Shown one piece after another: positions 60,886-64,000 of a DNA stretch of 64,000 bases (position 1 is its first letter; every line of letters starts with the position of its first letter). The translations under genes and the position numbers were made by a program. Origin of the DNA: Planctomycetota bacterium (GTDB lineage Bacteria > Planctomycetota > UBA1135); assembly GCA_018671175.1 (NCBI GenBank), contig JABHIE010000029.1, forward strand, positions 1 through 64,000. Reading direction: 5' to 3'. The notes under the pieces are model-generated. The model worked only from the letters and a program-made list of their open reading frames with translations, was not told the DNA's origin and made no database searches.

Positions 60886-60916
60886 TGGAGCCACCCAGAC
60901 CATCTGGGTGGCTCCA
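60886..60916 (-). other. Perfect 14-bp hairpin between the secreted-protein gene and pruA
   Basis: The left arm (60886-60899) and right arm (60903-60916) are exact reverse complements with a 3-nt loop. On the minus strand the hairpin comes 19 nt after the upstream stop and 8 nt before the pruA ATG. It is followed by ATTCTCATC and not by a clean T-run, so it is either a weak terminator or a structured leader of pruA. A TACAAT (60918-60923, minus strand) abuts it. Confidence 0.6.
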
Positions 60917-60935
60917 TATTGTACTTAAGTTGCGG

Positions 60936-61976
60936 CTACTGAACCGTCAAGGCAAGCGGATTGGAAAGGATTCCGCCACCACCTGTATAGAGCTCTGCAG
61001 CTTGCGTCCAGATAGAAAGACCACTTGTGCCATTTGGCAGGAGGACGGGTAGATCTAGCTCACCCTGCGCATTGCTCGCAAAGGGCGGCATTTGCGAAAT
61101 CGGGGCACTCATGGCCGCATCACCAAAAGGTGTTGGGGTTGGGCCAGGGCCAGCCAAAGAGTAAGCGAAAATAATGGCACCGTTTGGCTGAGCTTGTGAA
61201 ATGGACAGCGTAGTTACCATGCCGGAGACCAAATTCGTGATTTGATAAATCGGCCCGGGGGGAGGGCCGCCCGCATCACGCTCAGTGAGGCCGAAAAGGG
61301 GAGGCACCGATATGTCGGCGAGCAAAGTGTAATCACCCGTGCGCGTATCAATGCTCCAGTATCCACGCCCAACGCCACGCAATTCGCCGCTTGGCAGAAA
61401 ATGGATGGCCGAAATCTCGCGCGCCCCGGTTTGTGAGGGGGCAACCTCACTCGCGTATTCTGGGCGAGCAGGGTCCATGGTGAGTAGGCCGCGGCGTGTA
61501 TCCCAGAGCCAGAGAAGCCCATTGAAATAGGTCATTGATTCCACATCAAATGCACCAGTCTTGGCCTGAGTGAGCATATCACCCGTGAGGGGGTCTATCG
61601 TAAAGAGGTAGCCACCAGTCGTTGCTAAATAAATGGTTTTTGTGCCATCTGTGGCTAAACCAGCTGGGGAACCGACCATAGACGATAAGTTCAGCGGGGT
61701 TAGCAAAGTTCCACGCCCATCTACGCTAATAACGCTAAACAAAGCGTAAAAGCCAGAATTGCGGTCGTATCCGGCTGCAAGTGCGGTGTCTTGCTCCCAA
61801 GGCGTGAGATCGCTCACCATGTCGAAACCGCATGTCCCGAGGCTGACCTCCTGACCCGTTAGCGAGTCGATTGACCACGCCTCACCGGTGCCGGAAAGTG
61901 CGAGCAAGTCTTGCTGAGCAAGCGCAAAAGGGCTCGTTAATAACGAGAGGAGGGCAATTTTTACTAAAAGGGACAT
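60936..61976 (-). CDS. Secreted protein with planctomycete-type C-terminal module
   Basis: The 346-residue protein has a signal peptide (about 1-20, ending PFALAQ). A beta-propeller-like region (about 21-240) contains repeats such as GYLFTIDPLTGDMLTQ and GYWSIDTRTGDYTLL. A C-terminal beta domain (about 250-346) has FAYSLAGPGPTPTPFGD and LDLPVLLPNGTSGLSIWTQA and ends LSNPLALTVQ. I associate this last module with many exported planctomycete proteins, where it may serve for sorting or display. It is 9 nt after trmFO, in the same transcription unit. Function is unknown. Confidence 0.75.
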   Translation of the reverse strand: MSLLVKIALLSLLTSPFALAQQDLLALSGTGEAWSIDSLTGQEVSLGTCGFDMVSDLTPWEQDTALAAGYDRNSGFYALFSVISVDGRGTLLTPLNLSSMVGSPAGLATDGTKTIYLATTGGYLFTIDPLTGDMLTQAKTGAFDVESMTYFNGLLWLWDTRRGLLTMDPARPEYASEVAPSQTGAREISAIHFLPSGELRGVGRGYWSIDTRTGDYTLLADISVPPLFGLTERDAGGPPPGPIYQITNLVSGMVTTLSISQAQPNGAIIFAYSLAGPGPTPTPFGDAAMSAPISQMPPFASNAQGELDLPVLLPNGTSGLSIWTQAAELYTGGGGILSNPLALTVQ

Positions 61977-61985
61977 CTCACCACC

Positions 61986-63305
61986 CTAAAGGGCCGCGAG
62001 GAAATCGGCTAGAGCTTTTTTGCTGCGGTCAGCATTGGCTTGTCTCCGTTCTTCTTTTGTGCGTTTCTTCCAATCAAGAGGAGGCAAAATGCCGAATTCA
62101 GCTTTCATCGGCTGAAAGGAACTCGCCGTCGCGCTTGAAATATGAAAAGTAAGAGCGCCAAGGAGAGTTTCGACGGGTAATTTTTGAGGTTCGCGACCTT
62201 CAATCCGGGCGAGCACGCCTCTAGCCGCAAGTAAGCCAGAGCCAATATTACCCAGGTAGCCCTCCATCCCGGTGAGTTGCCCTGCGAGGAAGAGCCCCTG
62301 TCGTGTACGCCATTCGAGAGTGGAGTGAAGTAGCTTTGGAGCGCAAACGAAGGTATTGCGGTGCATTGAGCCGAGACGCACGAATTCTGCATTTTGCATA
62401 CCCGGTAAAGCCCGCAGCAATTTTTCTTGCTCGCCATAGGCCAAGTTGGTTTGGAAGCCAACCAAATTCCACATCGTGCCTTGTTTGTTTTCACGACGCA
62501 TTTGCACCACGGCATAAGGACGCCGCCGTGTGCGCGGGTCATCTAGGCCAACTGGGCGAAGTGGCCCAAAGCGCAGAGATTCTTTTCCTCGCGCAGCCAA
62601 AACCTCGACAGGTAAACAACGCTCAAAAAACTGCTTTGCGCGCGGATCAGCGGCTTCAAAGCCTTTGAGGTCATGCTTTTCACCGAAGATGAGCCCATCA
62701 ATTAAAGCGAGGTATTGCTCTTTGTCGATTGGGATATTGAGATAATCGTCTTCTTCGGGCCGCCAACGCGATGCGGCGAAAATAATACTTTTATCTAGAC
62801 TTGCATCTGTAACAACTGGTGCGATGGCGTCAAAAAACGATAGGTTTTCCTCCCCCGAAATTTTGGCGATGTCGGATGCAAGCGCGTCAGATGTTAAGGG
62901 CCCACTCGCAAGAATGACAAAATCATCGGCCGGGATGCACTTGACTTCTTGGCGGATTAAATCAATCTTTGGGTGAGCTTCAAGCTCGGCGGTTACGGCA
63001 GCGGCAAAAGTGTCTCGGTTGACTGCAAGAGCTTGACCTGCCGGCACGGCATGCGCCTCTGCAATCGGAAGCAGTTTGCAGCCCAATGCGCGCAATTCGT
63101 TTTGCAAAACGCCACCAGCGCGGTCGGGTAAAAACGAGCCCAAAGAATTTGAGCAAACAATCTCGGCCGCATCGCCCGTGCGGTGAGCGGCGGTGGGGGT
63201 GCCCGGGCGCATTTCGAATAAACGCACGGGGATGCCGGCATCTGCAAGCTGCAGCGCCGCCTCTGATCCGGCTAATCCGGCTCCAACAATCGGTAAAGAG
63301 TCCAT
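61986..63305 (-). CDS. trmFO: Folate/FAD-dependent tRNA uracil-54 methyltransferase TrmFO
   Basis: The 439-residue flavoprotein makes m5U54 in the tRNA T-loop using methylene-tetrahydrofolate. The N-terminal FAD motif is IVGAGLAGSEAALQLA, followed by LFEMRPGTPTAAHRT and VCSNSLGS. Later blocks include QMRRENKQGTMWNLVGFQT and FLAGQLTGMEGYLGNIGSGL. It replaces SAM-dependent TrmA in many bacteria. The start at 63305 is supported by TATTCT 9 nt upstream and by the FAD motif immediately after the start. Confidence 0.95.
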   Translation of the reverse strand: MDSLPIVGAGLAGSEAALQLADAGIPVRLFEMRPGTPTAAHRTGDAAEIVCSNSLGSFLPDRAGGVLQNELRALGCKLLPIAEAHAVPAGQALAVNRDTFAAAVTAELEAHPKIDLIRQEVKCIPADDFVILASGPLTSDALASDIAKISGEENLSFFDAIAPVVTDASLDKSIIFAASRWRPEEDDYLNIPIDKEQYLALIDGLIFGEKHDLKGFEAADPRAKQFFERCLPVEVLAARGKESLRFGPLRPVGLDDPRTRRRPYAVVQMRRENKQGTMWNLVGFQTNLAYGEQEKLLRALPGMQNAEFVRLGSMHRNTFVCAPKLLHSTLEWRTRQGLFLAGQLTGMEGYLGNIGSGLLAARGVLARIEGREPQKLPVETLLGALTFHISSATASSFQPMKAEFGILPPLDWKKRTKEERRQANADRSKKALADFLAAL

Positions 63306-63313
63306 GATTGGCT

Positions 63314-63320
63314 TAGAATA
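63314..63320. promoter_or_regulatory. Overlapping divergent -10 elements, trmFO and muiA-like gene
   Basis: In the 23-nt divergent gap TAGAAT (63314-63319) reads plus, 9 nt before ATG 63329. TATTCT (63320 down to 63315) reads minus, 9 nt before the trmFO ATG. The two hexamers share five base pairs, so the polymerases would compete for one site. TATTCT is also the -10 of the tRNA promoter. Confidence 0.5.
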
Positions 63321-63328
63321 CGCTAGCG

Positions 63329-64000
63329 ATGTTTACAGCCCTCCTCCTGTTTGCGCTTTCTCACGGCAATCCCGTGATTCCAGCGCGTGAAGCCCCTGCC
63401 AAGCTTGACCGCGTGACCGTCTATAACGGCGTGGCTTTGGTCGAGCGCGTCTTGACGGTTACGGCCGATGAGCCGGGCCCGTTTATCGTCGAGACGGGCC
63501 CTTTTCCGCTTTCCGCCCGCCGCGACAGCTTCCAAGTTAAATACGAAGAAGGCCCGGGCATGGTCCAAGGCATGGAAATCCGCGAGCGTTTGGGTCATCT
63601 CTTAAGTGGCACGCAGCGCGACGCCCTGGAATCTGAGCTTGAGGGTTTGCAAACTGAGCGCAATGACCTTGACTCCAAGCTTGCGGCAAACTCAGCGGCC
63701 CGTTCGGCTATCGATGTTTTGCTTGACGGCGTTGCTAGTGGTAAAAATGTGCCCGCACTTAGTGAGCTTGATGCCGACGCCCTCTTGAACTGGGTGATGG
63801 GTCAGGTCGGTGATCTTGATCGCGCACAACGAGGTTTTCTCGATCAGGCCAAAGACTTAACTCTGCGCATAGCTGACTTAAAAAAGCGTATGGGGAATGC
63901 CTCCGATGAGCGTTATCTTGAAGTTCGAGCCCATTTGTTTTTTGAGCAGCCAGGTACCGCTCGATTGAGAGTAATTTATTTGGTTGATCAAGCTTGGTGG
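63329..64000 (+). CDS. MuiA-like (DUF4139/DUF4140) protein, partial
   Basis: The first 224 residues run off the right edge. A short signal-like N-terminus (MFTALLLFALSHG) is followed by a DUF4140-type beta segment (DRVTVYNGVALVERVLTV, FPLSARRDSFQV). A coiled-coil region (about 95-190) is followed by LRVIYLVDQAWW, the start of the DUF4139 part. The family is known from the mucoidy inhibitor MuiA; its molecular role is unclear. The frame is open from ATG 63329 to the end of the window. Confidence 0.8.
   Translation, partial: MFTALLLFALSHGNPVIPAREAPAKLDRVTVYNGVALVERVLTVTADEPGPFIVETGPFPLSARRDSFQVKYEEGPGMVQGMEIRERLGHLLSGTQRDALESELEGLQTERNDLDSKLAANSAARSAIDVLLDGVASGKNVPALSELDADALLNWVMGQVGDLDRAQRGFLDQAKDLTLRIADLKKRMGNASDERYLEVRAHLFFEQPGTARLRVIYLVDQAWW

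Noticed and set aside
1-64000. Mobile elements, CRISPR arrays, attachment sites or a replication origin
   Set aside because: No transposase, phage gene, direct-repeat array or DnaA-box cluster was seen. xerC is the chromosomal type and is not evidence of an integrated element.

Overview
The window is a gene-dense stretch of a Gram-negative-type (diderm) bacterial chromosome, about 54% G+C by eye, with no IS element, prophage, CRISPR array or rRNA operon. Outer-membrane genes are present (bamA, a Skp/OmpH chaperone, a fused lpxC-fabZ, lpxA, an LPS-kinase-like protein). Together with Hanks-type kinase signalling, HEAT-like secreted proteins and a secreted protein carrying a C-terminal module that I associate with planctomycete proteins, this suggests Planctomycetota or a close relative. 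This is an inference; no 16S rRNA is present to settle it.

Layout. 1-1568: the end of an unknown gene, an EboE-like protein, and tRNA-Glu with a textbook promoter and terminator. 1590-2534: xerC (minus strand). 2556-12926: one long plus-strand run with tiny gaps or overlaps (pabB, pabC, three unknown envelope proteins, xseA, xseB, ispA, dxs, nadK). 12930-16630 (minus): a TlpA-type thioredoxin protein and two tandem glutamate-dehydrogenase-family genes, one lacking the catalytic lysine. 16752-22090: an LPS-kinase-like protein, HMG-CoA lyase, a DUF2891 lipoprotein, a methylglutaconyl-CoA-hydratase-like protein and an EttA-like ABC-F protein. 22143-26202: a FHA-GAF-sigma54 activator coupled to a membrane Ser/Thr kinase. 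26177-28194 (minus): psd and an LplT-like transporter. 28240-40744: a 12.5-kb co-directional block running from UDP-GlcNAc and PRPP synthesis through ribosomal proteins and dnaB into outer-membrane and lipid A biogenesis. 40766-48581 (minus): a Cu/Ag-type CusCBA efflux operon flanked by a Cys-rich exported peptide and a four-repeat YHS-like protein. 48647-55437: a SLAC1/TehA-type transporter, trmB, a secreted protein, alkC and an aminotransferase. 55434-63305 (minus): trmFO, a secreted protein, a P5C dehydrogenase, a ferredoxin/NnrU-like fusion, glcD and glcE. From 63329 a MuiA-family gene runs off the right edge.

No stretch over 300 bases lacks a gene. Packing is extreme: same-strand neighbours often share ATGA or TAATG junctions, and five of eight convergent CDS pairs overlap by exactly four bases through shared stop codons. 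Divergent pairs are mostly 21-68 nt apart. At most first-in-transcript genes a TAnnnT-like -10 hexamer lies 5-11 nt before the start codon, which suggests leaderless or near-leaderless mRNAs alongside Shine-Dalgarno use inside operons.

The most interesting items are the aldehyde dehydrogenase / ferredoxin-membrane fusion / GlcD / GlcE operon, which lacks a GlcF-type subunit; the apparently inactive GDH paralogue beside an intact one; and the promoter and stop-codon architecture.
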